Made by a program: the position numbers and the translations under genes. The notes under the pieces were generated by a model. That model was not told the origin of the DNA. It saw only the letters and a list, made by a program, of their open reading frames with translations, and did no database searches. This document shows, in pieces, positions 17,741 to 26,272 of a stretch of DNA of 64,000 nucleotides (positions are counted from its first letter, which is position 1; the number at the start of each line of letters is the position of its first letter). This DNA is from Vogesella sp. XCS3. GTDB taxonomy: Bacteria > Pseudomonadota > Gammaproteobacteria > Burkholderiales > Chromobacteriaceae. The stretch spans positions 1,301,501 through 1,365,500 of the forward strand of contig NZ_CP085530.1 of NCBI RefSeq assembly GCF_020616155.1, written 5' to 3'.

Positions 17741-18559
17741 ATGCAAGGCGTTCCCCAGCAGTTTGAATTCCCCCTAGACCAGGCTCAGTTCTTTCACCCG
17801 CCAACGCGGGCCGGCATCGAGCTGTACCGCGCGCATATCGTGCAGCACGCTTTCGAGCCGCACACGCACGCGGCGTATGGCTTTGGCACGGTTGCCAGCG
17901 GGGTGGAGCGCTTTCGCTACCGCGGCAGCGAACACCTGGCCAGCCCCGGCAGCATCGTGACCATGAACCCTGACATACTGCACACCGGGCGTGCCGAAAC
18001 CGACACCGGCTGGCAATACCACATGATCTACATCGCGCCAGAGGTGCTGGACGAGATCGCCGGCAGGCCAGGCTGGTGGTTCGACCAAGCCGTGCACCGT
18101 GACCCTGCACGCGCGCAACAGCTATCGCAGCAGTTGGCCGCGCTGTGGCAAACGCACGATGCGCTGGCGTTCGACTGCCAGCTGGCGCAGCTGCTGCAAA
18201 CCCTGGCACCGCTCGCCACAACACAAAATACACCGCAACGCGGCCAACGCTTTGACCGTGTTATCGACTACATGCACGCGCATCTGGCGACACGCCTGAA
18301 CCTGGAAACGCTGGCCGCGGTTGCCGGGCTTAGCCCGTTCCACTTTTTGCGCCAGTTCCAGGCGCACTACCACGCCACACCGCAGCAAATGCTGATGGCA
18401 CTGCGCCTGTACCGTGCCAAGCAGCTGCTCACGCAAGGCATCGCTCCTGCCATGGTGGCCGCAGATTGCGGCCTGTCCGACCAGGCACACCTGAACCGCA
18501 GCTTTCTGAAACGCTACGGCACCACGCCTGCGCGCTACCAGAAAGCCATACGCGGCTAG
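17741..18559 (+). CDS. AraC-family transcriptional regulator
   Basis: 272 residues. An N-terminal cupin-type ligand-binding domain (residues about 15-150; HTHAAYGFGTVASG, SPGSIVTMNPDILHTG) is followed by a C-terminal double helix-turn-helix (about 170-270; LETLAAVAGLSPFHFLRQFQAHYHATPQQ and VAADCGLSDQAHLNRSFLKRYGTTPARY). This AraC subgroup is often found beside LysE- or EamA-type exporters, and an EamA-type transporter gene follows on the same strand. Control of that exporter by a small molecule is a reasonable inference. The ligand is unknown. Confidence 0.9.
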   Translation: MQGVPQQFEFPLDQAQFFHPPTRAGIELYRAHIVQHAFEPHTHAAYGFGTVASGVERFRYRGSEHLASPGSIVTMNPDILHTGRAETDTGWQYHMIYIAPEVLDEIAGRPGWWFDQAVHRDPARAQQLSQQLAALWQTHDALAFDCQLAQLLQTLAPLATTQNTPQRGQRFDRVIDYMHAHLATRLNLETLAAVAGLSPFHFLRQFQAHYHATPQQMLMALRLYRAKQLLTQGIAPAMVAADCGLSDQAHLNRSFLKRYGTTPARYQKAIRG

Positions 18560-18725
18560 CGCCGGGAACTACCCGGCGCATCGCCATCCACCTGGTATTG
18601 GAAAATCTCTCGGGCCGGCGCCACGGCAAGAAATAGTGTCAGCAGGCCGCAAGCCCACCGCAAGCTGGTACAAGACAACAAGGCAACGCGGCAGCGACAC
18701 TGGGGCAAGCACCCTGGAGAAGCCC

Positions 18726-19688
18726 ATGTTTACCGGTATTGCCTTTGCCCTGGCCGCCGGCACGCTATGGGGGTTGGTTTTCATTGCCCCCCTGCTGCTG
18801 CCGGACTACCCCGCCGCCCTGCTAAGCGTTGGCCGCTACCTGGCCTTTGGCCTGATTGCCCTGCCACTGGCCTGGCTGGATCGCCGCGAGCTGGCCCACC
18901 TCACCCGTGCCGACTGGCGCGAGGCACTGCAGCTGTCGCTGATCGGCAATGTGCTGTACTACCTGTTTCTGGCCAGTGCCATACAGCGCACCGGCGGCCC
19001 GCTACCCACCATGCTGATCGGCACACTGCCCGTGGTGATTGCCATCAGCGCCAACCTGTTCAACCACCAGCGCGACGGGCACCTGCCCTGGGGCAAGCTA
19101 CTGCCCCCGCTGGCCGTCATCCTGGCCGGCATTGCCTGCGTCAACCAGGCAGAGTTGGCCGCACTAGCCTTGCAGCCTGGCATAGACATGGCGCGCTACG
19201 GCAGTGGTGCCATCATGGCGCTGCTGGCTGTAGCCTGCTGGACCTGGTACCCGATACGCAATGGCAACTGGCTACGCGCCCACCCACAGCGCAAACCACG
19301 CGGCTGGGCTACCGCGCAAGGCCTGGCCACCCTGCCGCTGGCACTGCTGGGCTACGCAGGCTTCTGGCTATACAGCACGCTGGCCACACCAGGCTTTGCC
19401 ATGCCGCTGGGGCCGACACCAGGCAAATTCATGCTGATGATGCTGGGCGTAGCCCTGCTGGCATCGTGGCTGGGCACCCTGTGCTGGAACGAAGCCAGCC
19501 AGCGCCTGCCCACCAGCCTGGCCGGGCAGCTGATCGTGTTTGAAACACTGGCAGCCCTGACCTTTGCCTATTTGCTCAGGGGGCAATGGCCTGGCGGGCT
19601 ATCACTGGCCGGCATCGGCTTGCTACTGGCGGGGGTGCTGTGGGCCATGCGCGTGCGCCCGGAAAAGCAGGCACCCGCAACGGCATGA
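18726..19688 (+). CDS. EamA/DMT-superfamily transporter
   Basis: 320 residues from ATG 18726 (GGAGA 6 bases upstream); the frame extends to 18636 without a better start. About ten transmembrane helices in two five-helix EamA repeats are visible (MFTGIAFALAAGTLWGLVFIAPLLL, then a second repeat from about residue 160). Such proteins export amino acids, metabolites or drugs across the inner membrane. It probably works with the AraC regulator upstream. The 167-base spacer after it holds an AT-rich stretch and the tRNA promoter. Confidence 0.85.
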   Translation: MFTGIAFALAAGTLWGLVFIAPLLLPDYPAALLSVGRYLAFGLIALPLAWLDRRELAHLTRADWREALQLSLIGNVLYYLFLASAIQRTGGPLPTMLIGTLPVVIAISANLFNHQRDGHLPWGKLLPPLAVILAGIACVNQAELAALALQPGIDMARYGSGAIMALLAVACWTWYPIRNGNWLRAHPQRKPRGWATAQGLATLPLALLGYAGFWLYSTLATPGFAMPLGPTPGKFMLMMLGVALLASWLGTLCWNEASQRLPTSLAGQLIVFETLAALTFAYLLRGQWPGGLSLAGIGLLLAGVLWAMRVRPEKQAPATA

Positions 19689-19781
19689 CAACAAGCGCCG
19701 CCCAGCCCCGACAGGCACCTATAAAAATCATGCACTTGCAGATTAATTGCATTTTTTTTGAAAAAAGCCACCGTAAAACGC

Positions 19782-19810
19782 TTGACGGAAAAAAGGGCGC
19801 AAGTTAAAGT
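19782..19810 (+). promoter_or_regulatory. Sigma70 promoter of the tRNA-Ala/Glu/Ala operon
   Basis: TTGACG (19782-19787), a 17-base spacer and TAAAGT (19805-19810), about 48 bases before the first tRNA. The preceding sequence is A/T-rich (including T8 and A6 runs), resembling an UP element, as is usual for stable RNA promoters. Confidence 0.8.
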
Positions 19811-19857
19811 GCGCACCTCTTCGCAACGCAGCGATGCGAAACGAAGAGCTGGTGTCA

Positions 19858-19933
<76 letters not shown>

Positions 19934-19946
19934 GGAAACACACTAG

Positions 19947-20022
19947 GTCCCCATCGTCTAGAGGCCTAGGACATCGCCCTTTCACGGCGGTAACCGGGGT
20001 TCGAATCCCCGTGGGGACGCCA
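19947..20022 (+). tRNA. tRNA-Glu (anticodon TTC)
   Basis: 76 bases including CCA. The acceptor stem GTCCCCA/TGGGGAC closes the molecule, the anticodon loop is CTTTCAC with TTC, and the T-loop is GGTTCGAATCC. It sits between two identical tRNA-Ala genes in one transcript. Confidence 0.97.
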
Positions 20023-20030
20023 CATTGCGT

Positions 20031-20106
<76 letters not shown>

Positions 20107-20114
20107 CCGATAAG

Positions 20115-20142
20115 AAAAAACCGGCCTTTGGGCCGGTTTTTT
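20115..20142 (+). terminator. Rho-independent terminator of the tRNA operon
   Basis: AAAAAACCGGCC, a TTTG loop and GGCCGGTTTTTT, eight bases after the last tRNA. Confidence 0.93.
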
Positions 20143-20217
20143 CATTTCTGGCGCCAGCTATCCATCAATTGTGCCAGCCCAGCCAAGCCTCCAAGCCCTA
20201 GCCAATATGCACGACCG

Positions 20218-20787
20218 CTACTCGGACACAGCATAGGGCGCAAACGCCTCATCAAGATCCGGCATGAACGCATGGTTGCTGTAGTTGCTGATTGTCTTCA
20301 CCGCAATGGCCAAAATGATATTGAGGATATGCTGATCAGCAAAACCCGCCTGCAGAAAAGCAGCAAGATGCGCTGGCGAAGGGCGGCCACGGCTTAGCAG
20401 CATCTCCCGGGTAAAGGCATACAAAGCTGCCAGCCTGGCGTCAGGCAGCACCTCGCCGTTCCGTATTGCCTGCAAGACAGCCGCAGGAACCCCAGACAGC
20501 TTATCGGCAACCATACTGTGCGCAGCGGTGCAATACCGGCAGTCATTGCCCTGGCTGATTGCCAGAAAAATCACTTCCTGCTCCGCAGCGCTAAACCCGG
20601 ATGCAGTACGAAGCAGCTTGTAACCATGCATATAGGCGTCCAGAACGGCTGGCACATTGGCCATGGTGGCGTACATCTGCGGAACGAAACCAAGCTTTTT
20701 TTGTGCCTCTTCCAGTATGGCGCGACTACCAGGCTCGGCTTGCTGCGGCTGTAATGCGCGCAGCTGACGGATATAAGAACGCGGCAT
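20218..20787 (-). CDS. Carboxymuconolactone decarboxylase / AhpD-like peroxidase-related protein
   Basis: 189 residues from ATG 20787 (GGAG 7 bases upstream). A single all-helical CMD domain carries the redox/proton-relay motif NDCRYCTAAHS: a CxxC pair followed by His, as in AhpD-type proteins that reduce peroxides or peroxiredoxin partners. The surrounding sequence (EVIFLAISQGN, LNIILAIAVKTISNYSNH) is typical of the alkylhydroperoxidase-like subgroup. An AraC-type gene lies 78 bases upstream on the same strand and may regulate it. Confidence 0.85.
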   Translation of the reverse strand: MPRSYIRQLRALQPQQAEPGSRAILEEAQKKLGFVPQMYATMANVPAVLDAYMHGYKLLRTASGFSAAEQEVIFLAISQGNDCRYCTAAHSMVADKLSGVPAAVLQAIRNGEVLPDARLAALYAFTREMLLSRGRPSPAHLAAFLQAGFADQHILNIILAIAVKTISNYSNHAFMPDLDEAFAPYAVSE

Positions 20788-20865
20788 GCTATGACTCCCG
20801 TAAAGGTTGATACCCGCCGCTACTGGCTGAACCACTCAGCCATGTCGTGCGTGTATGTAAGCATG

Positions 20866-21753
20866 CTAGGGCTTGTCATGCCGCCCGGGCGCACCAACCG
20901 TCCCGCATTCATGCCCATTCATCTCTGCTACCGCAGCAGATTGCTTCAACCAGTTACCTGGCGACAGACCGGTTTTGCGCACAAAGGCCCGGTGAAAGGC
21001 ACTGGCACTGGCAAAACCAACCTCACCAAAGACATGTTTTAAACTGCGACCACGCTGCAGCAAACGTTGCGCAGTCGCAATGCGCCAAGTTGCCAGATAG
21101 TCGGCGGGCGTATCGCCCGTAACCTCACGAAACAGCAAGGCAAAACGCGAGCGGGACATACCGGCCAGCACCGCCATACTGCTTAGCGGCCATGCCTGCT
21201 CCGGGTTGGCATGCAGTGCCTGCAACACGGGCGCCAACCGGGGGTGTGCCAAACCAGCCAGCGCCCCGCCCGCCGCCAAACCGCGTTCGACACAATAGTC
21301 AAGCAGACGCACCATGACGATTTCGCAGTAGCGATCCAGCACCGCCTGACGCCCCAGTCGCTGCTGAAATGCTTCATCAAACATGGCATCCACAAGCGCC
21401 GACAAACCCGGCATGGCATTTAACGGTAACGTTAGCAAGTCCGGCAAACATGCGGTCAGCGGATTCCAGCCGCTCTTACCGAACTCCACCGTACCACAAA
21501 CCATTTCGGCTCGAATTTCCGGTGGCACGATTAGCCGATGCGGCCCGGGGCGCGGCAAAAACAGCAAAGTCGGCTCGCTCAAGACGATATGGCTGGCAGT
21601 AAAACCATCGACCAGCACACACCCACCGCGCAACAAGTGCAAATGCCCTCGCTGGGCGTCCTCGGGAAAAGCATGCGCACCGCACAACCCTCCGGCATAA
21701 AAGACACCTGCACTTACCGCGTACTGATTGAGCAATATCGTTAGCCCATCCAT
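20866..21753 (-). CDS. AraC-family regulator with cupin-type sensor domain
   Basis: 295 residues. The N-terminal beta-rich sensor (residues about 20-180; HLHLLRGGCVLVDG, LFLPRPGPHRLI) is of the cupin_6 kind. The C-terminal AraC DNA-binding domain spans about 185-285 (LSSMAVLAGMSRSRFALLFREVTGDTPADYL, FGEVGFASASAFHRAFVRKTGLSPGNW). Members with this layout often control a neighbouring redox or oxidoreductase gene; here the AhpD-like gene is next. The 205-base spacer upstream (21754-21958) shows no gene or clear site. Confidence 0.88.
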   Translation of the reverse strand: MDGLTILLNQYAVSAGVFYAGGLCGAHAFPEDAQRGHLHLLRGGCVLVDGFTASHIVLSEPTLLFLPRPGPHRLIVPPEIRAEMVCGTVEFGKSGWNPLTACLPDLLTLPLNAMPGLSALVDAMFDEAFQQRLGRQAVLDRYCEIVMVRLLDYCVERGLAAGGALAGLAHPRLAPVLQALHANPEQAWPLSSMAVLAGMSRSRFALLFREVTGDTPADYLATWRIATAQRLLQRGRSLKHVFGEVGFASASAFHRAFVRKTGLSPGNWLKQSAAVAEMNGHECGTVGAPGRHDKP

Positions 21754-21958
21754 GCCAGCCCCTTAAACACACTCAGTGCTCGCTAGCTGACACGCAAGCA
21801 GCGGTCAGCAGCCTGATAACCCTGGCGAACATGAAGCAAGCGCCCACACCCACTACAGCCAAACGGGCGACATTCGCCCGGTCACGCCGCCGCGCAGCCT
21901 GCGCACGGGCGCTGCCGCACCGCACACCACACTCAATGGAAGAAACCGCTCTGATGAC

Positions 21959-22486
21959 CTACAAGGGCTGCAGCAGCGCCGCCTCGTGCTCGGCCCATAG
22001 CCGGCTTTGCGCCTGCCAGTCCACCGGCTCGGCGCTGTGCGCCAGTACGCGCAGCAGGAAGTGTACGGTGCCGAACAGCAGCCGCAGGCGGTCGCCGGCC
22101 TGGCGGCACACCTCGGGCATTTCCTGACTCAGCCGTTGCCACAGGTGGCGCAGCCGTGCCACCACGTCGCTGATTTGCACCAGCTCGTTGAACAGGCCGT
22201 AAGAAGGTTGGCCGCCAGCCATCAGCGCGCGCTCGCGCATGTCGGCCAGCCGCTCTTCCAGCAAGGCCAGCAGTTGCCACAGCGCTTGCGCCAGCTGCTG
22301 CGGCGTGGCCTTGTCTCCTGCTTCGCCGTCCGGGTCCAGCTGCAGTGCGTGCTGGCTGAGCAGGCTGGCGCTAAAGGTCGTTACCGCAGCATGACCATGC
22401 GCATGCCGGTGGTCATGATCGTGCAGATGCTGCGGCGTATGCTGGCTGAGCGCCTCGGCACTGCCCACGGGTGCAATCTTGATCAT
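21959..22486 (-). CDS. Uncharacterised protein with N-terminal His-rich metal-binding-like segment
   Basis: 175 residues with an AGGAGAGAGG ribosome site. Residues 16-33 hold a run of alternating His and Asp (HTPQHLHDHDHRHAHGH), the kind of tail that buffers Zn, Ni or Co. Residues 60-175 are a helical domain (QLAQALWQLLALLEERLADMRERA) without recognised motifs, export signal or membrane span. It lies 44 bases after ribA and is probably in its operon. A metal-handling role is inferred only from composition. It might support the zinc-dependent RibA, but that is speculative. Confidence 0.75.
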   Translation of the reverse strand: MIKIAPVGSAEALSQHTPQHLHDHDHRHAHGHAAVTTFSASLLSQHALQLDPDGEAGDKATPQQLAQALWQLLALLEERLADMRERALMAGGQPSYGLFNELVQISDVVARLRHLWQRLSQEMPEVCRQAGDRLRLLFGTVHFLLRVLAHSAEPVDWQAQSRLWAEHEAALLQPL

Positions 22487-22530
22487 GCCTCTCTCCTGTT
22501 TCAGCTTTTATCGCCACCCGGGCGGCAAAC

Positions 22531-23139
22531 TTAACCGCCGAACAAATGGCCCAGCTTGGCGCGCTTGGTATCCAGATAGTGGTCGTTATACGGGTTGCGG
22601 CCAACCTGCAACGGCACACGCTCGGCCACACGAATACCCGCCTGCTCCAGCGTGGCAATCTTGCGCGGATTATTGGTCATGATGCGTACGGCATCCACCC
22701 CCAGCAGCGCCAGCATTTCGCGGGCAATGCGAAAATCGCGCATATCGGCAGGGAAGCCCAGTTGCTCGTTGGCCTCTACGGTATCGGCACCACCGTCTTG
22801 CAGCTTGTAGGCGCGAATCTTGTTGATCAGCCCGATACCGCGGCCTTCCTGCCGCAGGTAGAGCAACACGCCACGGCCTTCGGCGGCAATGGCTTCCAGC
22901 GCCGCTTCCAGCTGGAAGCCGCAATCGCAACGCAGGGAGAACAGCGCGTCGCCGGTAAGGCACTCGGAATGCACACGCGCCAGCGGGGCATCGCCACTGC
23001 TGATGTCGCCCAGAGCAAGCGCCACGTGCTCGCGCCCACCATGCTCTTCAAAACCATGCATCTGGAACACACCCCAAGGCGTAGGCAGCGTGCAACTAGC
23101 CACCAGATCAACGCGGGGCTGGGTGTCGGCTTGGCTCAA
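22531..23139 (-). CDS. ribA: GTP cyclohydrolase II
   Basis: It converts GTP to 2,5-diamino-6-ribosylamino-pyrimidinone phosphate, the first step of riboflavin synthesis. Zinc ligands are in [18 protein letters not shown], and [17 protein letters not shown] and MTNNPRKI are family blocks. The start is unusual: the best ribosome site (GGAG, 6 bases) precedes a TTG at 23139 giving [13 protein letters not shown], close to the length of known RibA (202 residues). The ATG at 23208 would add 23 unconserved residues. It is the stand-alone form, without a RibB domain. An 86-base spacer separates it from the GAF gene upstream. Confidence 0.9.
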   Translation of the reverse strand: MSQADTQPRVDLVASCTLPTPWGVFQMHGFEEHGGREHVALALGDISSGDAPLARVHSECLTGDALFSLRCDCGFQLEAALEAIAAEGRGVLLYLRQEGRGIGLINKIRAYKLQDGGADTVEANEQLGFPADMRDFRIAREMLALLGVDAVRIMTNNPRKIATLEQAGIRVAERVPLQVGRNPYNDHYLDTKRAKLGHLFGG

Positions 23140-23225
23140 AATAGACTCCGATTCAAGGAAAACTGGCGGGGCATGGTAGTCATGCGCCCACCGAATGGGA
23201 AAGATCAATCAACCGAACACGTCAG

Positions 23226-23921
23226 TCAGCTTTTTTCAACAGTAGCGCCGAGCTGGCTAAACGGTGCCGACAAAGCCAGCGCCAGCGCCACCAGCGCTGC
23301 CTGCTCGGCCTCGCCAAAAAAGCCGGGCCGCGCATCTTCGGCATCCAGAATACCCACCACACGGCCATCGACTGCCAGCACCGGCAGGCATACTTCGCTC
23401 TGCACTTTCGGGTCGCACTCGTAGTAGGCACCGCCGGCGGCCTGCCAGGCGGCCACATCGGCCACGATGGCAGCACGGCCACTCAGGCCCACGCGGCTAT
23501 TGTTGCTGAACAGGGCAAAGTCTTCGGTGAGCGGAAACTCGCCACGGCTGGGCAGGCCGCGGTAGGCCAGCTTGACCAGGCGCGCCTGGCCATCACGCTC
23601 GAAGCGGCAATACACCCCCAGCCAGTCGGCAGCGGCAGCCTGCAAGGTTGCCTCTACCAGCGCATGCAGCTGCAATAGGGCCGCAGCGGCGGCCTCACTC
23701 TCGCCGCCCAGCCAGGGCGCGACGTTGTACGGCGTGTCATCCAGCTCGTCCACCAGCGAACAGCTGCCACCCTCGCCCAGCTTGGGCACCAGATAGCGGT
23801 ATAAATCGGCCGGCGCCGCTTGCGGCAAACCGGGCAAGGTAGCAGTTAGCCGATCTACAGCATGGGCAACAGCAGCAGCCGGCAGGGGCAAACCCACGGC
23901 ATCCAGATACGCCTGAGGCAT
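23226..23921 (-). CDS. GAF-domain protein
   Basis: 231 residues from ATG 23921, which has GGAG 8 bases upstream; the ATG at 23927 is too close to that site. The GAF fold covers about residues 75-215 (WLGVYCRFERDGQARLVKLAYRG, SGRAAIVADVAAW, SEVCLPVLAVDGRVVGILDAED). Cysteines in YECDPKVQSEVCLPVL recall the free-methionine-R-sulfoxide reductase group, where such cysteines are catalytic, but the set is incomplete, so a sensor role is equally possible. It is likely the first gene of the ribA operon and divergent from the patatin-like gene. Confidence 0.75.
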   Translation of the reverse strand: MPQAYLDAVGLPLPAAAVAHAVDRLTATLPGLPQAAPADLYRYLVPKLGEGGSCSLVDELDDTPYNVAPWLGGESEAAAAALLQLHALVEATLQAAAADWLGVYCRFERDGQARLVKLAYRGLPSRGEFPLTEDFALFSNNSRVGLSGRAAIVADVAAWQAAGGAYYECDPKVQSEVCLPVLAVDGRVVGILDAEDARPGFFGEAEQAALVALALALSAPFSQLGATVEKS

Positions 23922-23986
23922 ACGCATGACTCCGGTAAAGTAATTTAGTCGGGTATTATTACCTTTTTGTACTGGACACTCCAGAC

Positions 23987-25066
23987 ATGACTGCAATTGC
24001 GCTGCGCAACCCTCGCGCGCTCACCCTGCGCGCCGGCCCTGCCGCACGGCGGCACTTACAGCAAAACGGCTTGCACGCGCGCGATATCCGCACCCTGCCC
24101 GGCGCTGCTGGCGGGCCAAAGGCACTGGGGCTGTCCGGGCTGGACCAGGCGGTATTCGGCTGGCTGGCCACCACGCCCGCGGTACGCGAGCTGGTCGGTG
24201 CATCGATAGGCGGCTGGCGCTTTGCCTGCGCCATGCAGGCCGACCCCGCCGCTGCACTCGCTCGCTTTGCGGCCAACTATGTGGCGCAGGATTACAGCCG
24301 CCAGACTACACGCGCACTGATTTACCAGAACTGGCAGGCCCTGCTGCACGACACGCTAGGCCCCGATGGCCTGCAGGCCATACTGCAGCACCCGCACTAC
24401 CGGCTCAGCCTGATTCTGGTACGTGCGCGCGGCCTGCTGCGTCATGAACAGCGCGCGCCGCTGCTCGCCGGGCTGGCGCTGGCCGCCGCCTGCAACACCC
24501 TGGGACGCGCGCAACTGCGGCATGTATTCGAGCGGCTGATATGCCACGACGCACGCAGCACACTGGCGTTTAGCCCGCAAGATGGCCTGCCCACGCAGCA
24601 TGTCGCGCTGTCTGCGGCCAACCTGTTATCCGCACTGCTGGGCACCACCGGCGTACCGGGGCTATTTGACGGCGTAGCCATCCCGGGTGCTAGCACGGGG
24701 GTATACCGCGACGGCGGGCTGCTGGACTACCACCTGGACTACCCGTGGCAACAGCAGGCTGGCATCACGCTGTACCTGCACTACCAGCCGCGCATTGTGC
24801 CGGGCTGGTTTGACAAGCTGCTGCCGTGGCGCCAGCCCGTGGCCAGCCACCACAGCAACACGCTACTGGTGACGCCCAGCCCGGCCTACCTGGCCACACT
24901 GGCACTGGGCCGCCTGCCCGATCGCGGCGACCCGAAGCGCTTTGCACACGACGACGCACAGCGGCGCCAGCTTTGGGCGCAGGCGGTAGCCGAAAGCCAC
25001 CGCCTGGGGGATGAATGGCGCGAGCGGCTGCTGCGCCAGGACTGGGGCGATGTCACGCCCCTATGA
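23987..25066 (+). CDS. Patatin-like phospholipase-family protein
   Basis: 359 residues. The acyl-hydrolase marks are present: a glycine-rich oxyanion segment GAAGGPKALGLSG (near residue 40), nucleophile elbow GASIGG (Ser about residue 73) and catalytic Asp in YRDGGLLDYH (near 243). Patatin-type enzymes use this Ser-Asp dyad to cleave acyl chains from phospholipids. There is no signal peptide or membrane helix. The ribosome site is weak. Its last six bases overlap the 3' end of the convergent response-regulator gene. Confidence 0.82.
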   Translation: MTAIALRNPRALTLRAGPAARRHLQQNGLHARDIRTLPGAAGGPKALGLSGLDQAVFGWLATTPAVRELVGASIGGWRFACAMQADPAAALARFAANYVAQDYSRQTTRALIYQNWQALLHDTLGPDGLQAILQHPHYRLSLILVRARGLLRHEQRAPLLAGLALAAACNTLGRAQLRHVFERLICHDARSTLAFSPQDGLPTQHVALSAANLLSALLGTTGVPGLFDGVAIPGASTGVYRDGGLLDYHLDYPWQQQAGITLYLHYQPRIVPGWFDKLLPWRQPVASHHSNTLLVTPSPAYLATLALGRLPDRGDPKRFAHDDAQRRQLWAQAVAESHRLGDEWRERLLRQDWGDVTPL

Positions 25067-26272
25067 GGTAGCCTCCCCGGCTTCCAGCGCCTGCAGCAAG
25101 GCCTTCATGCTGCTATCCACATCGGCACTCTGGTCGTACAGCTCGGTAGCCTCCTGCGTGGCACGCGCCACCAGGCCGGCCAGCAGCCGCTCCTGGCCTT
25201 CGGTCAGGCCCAGGCTGACAAAAGCGCGCTCCACGTCCTCGCGCAGGCGCAGCATGATGTCGTTGCTGCACCATTGCTGTTCGCGAAAGCGGTTATCGAT
25301 GATTTGCAGCGTGGCACGGGTGCGCGACACCAGCTGTGCCAGCGTAGCGGCCTGCTGCTGCTGTTGCCAGGCAGCATCCAGCGCTGCCAGGCGCGCCGTG
25401 GCCCCTTCCACCAGAAACGCCAGGTTGTCGCGCAGCCGCCCGTTACGCTCTTCGTCTTCGCGCGGCATGTTCTTCACCGCCAGCGATACCTGGCCATAGG
25501 TAAACACTGTCACCCGGCCGGCATCCACAATCGGCCCGCGCCGAGCCAGGGTGTCGATCAGCCCGATCTCCAGCTGGCCACAGGGCCCCTCCCCATTCAC
25601 GGTACTGATACCGCGGCTGGAACGCAGCTGTACGCTGGCATCCAGCCCCAGGTCTTGCAGTGCTTGCAATACGCACTGTTGCAAGGCACCGTTATCGGGC
25701 AGGGCAAAAGTGTTTTTCAGAAACTGCAACACAATGCCGATTTCACTGGCGCTGGTCATGGCGGTGAAAGCCGCCTGCATGGCGTTAGCCACCTGGCCTT
25801 GCAACTGCTGGCCTGCCTGCCGCGCGTCGCCATTACGCAGCGCTACACCGATCTTGCTCAGCAACTCGGCATTCACGTAGGGCTTGGCAATATAGTCTTC
25901 CGCCCCTGCCTCGTAGCCGGCCATCTTGTCTTCCAGCTCCACCCGGCCAGACAGAAAAATCACCGGCACATGCGCCAGGCGCGCATCGGCTTTGAGCTCG
26001 CGGCAGATGTCGTAGCCTTCCATATCGGGCAGCCCCACATCCAGCAGCACCAGCTGCGGGCAGGTGTGCGCCTGGCTGGCCAGCATATCCAGCCGCGACA
26101 GCGCGCTCATGCCATCCGCAGCCTCTTCTACTGCAAAGCCTTCCAGCTCCAGCAGCTGCTTCAGGTTAAAGCGTAGCGGCGGCTGATCCTCCACCATGAA
26201 GATACGGACGGGGGGTGTGCTCTGGGCAGCCGGTGTGGCTGCCACAATGTCTTCTTCAAAAAAAATGGTCAT
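25061..26272 (-). CDS. Response regulator with uncharacterised C-terminal output region
   Basis: 403 residues from ATG 26272, which overlaps the upstream stop as ATGA. The receiver domain covers about residues 20-140 (FMVEDQPPLRF acidic pair, phospho-acceptor Asp in LVLLDVGLPDMEGYD, Thr/Ser in VIFLSGR, Lys in YIAKPY). The rest (about 150-400) has a mixed alpha/beta region and a Gln-rich coiled-coil-like helix (LDAAWQQQQQAATLAQL), with no DNA-binding or enzymatic motif I recognise. It is the third gene of a coupled signalling operon and is probably phosphorylated by the PAS kinase two genes upstream. Confidence 0.85.
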   Translation of the reverse strand: MTIFFEEDIVAATPAAQSTPPVRIFMVEDQPPLRFNLKQLLELEGFAVEEAADGMSALSRLDMLASQAHTCPQLVLLDVGLPDMEGYDICRELKADARLAHVPVIFLSGRVELEDKMAGYEAGAEDYIAKPYVNAELLSKIGVALRNGDARQAGQQLQGQVANAMQAAFTAMTSASEIGIVLQFLKNTFALPDNGALQQCVLQALQDLGLDASVQLRSSRGISTVNGEGPCGQLEIGLIDTLARRGPIVDAGRVTVFTYGQVSLAVKNMPREDEERNGRLRDNLAFLVEGATARLAALDAAWQQQQQAATLAQLVSRTRATLQIIDNRFREQQWCSNDIMLRLREDVERAFVSLGLTEGQERLLAGLVARATQEATELYDQSADVDSSMKALLQALEAGEATS

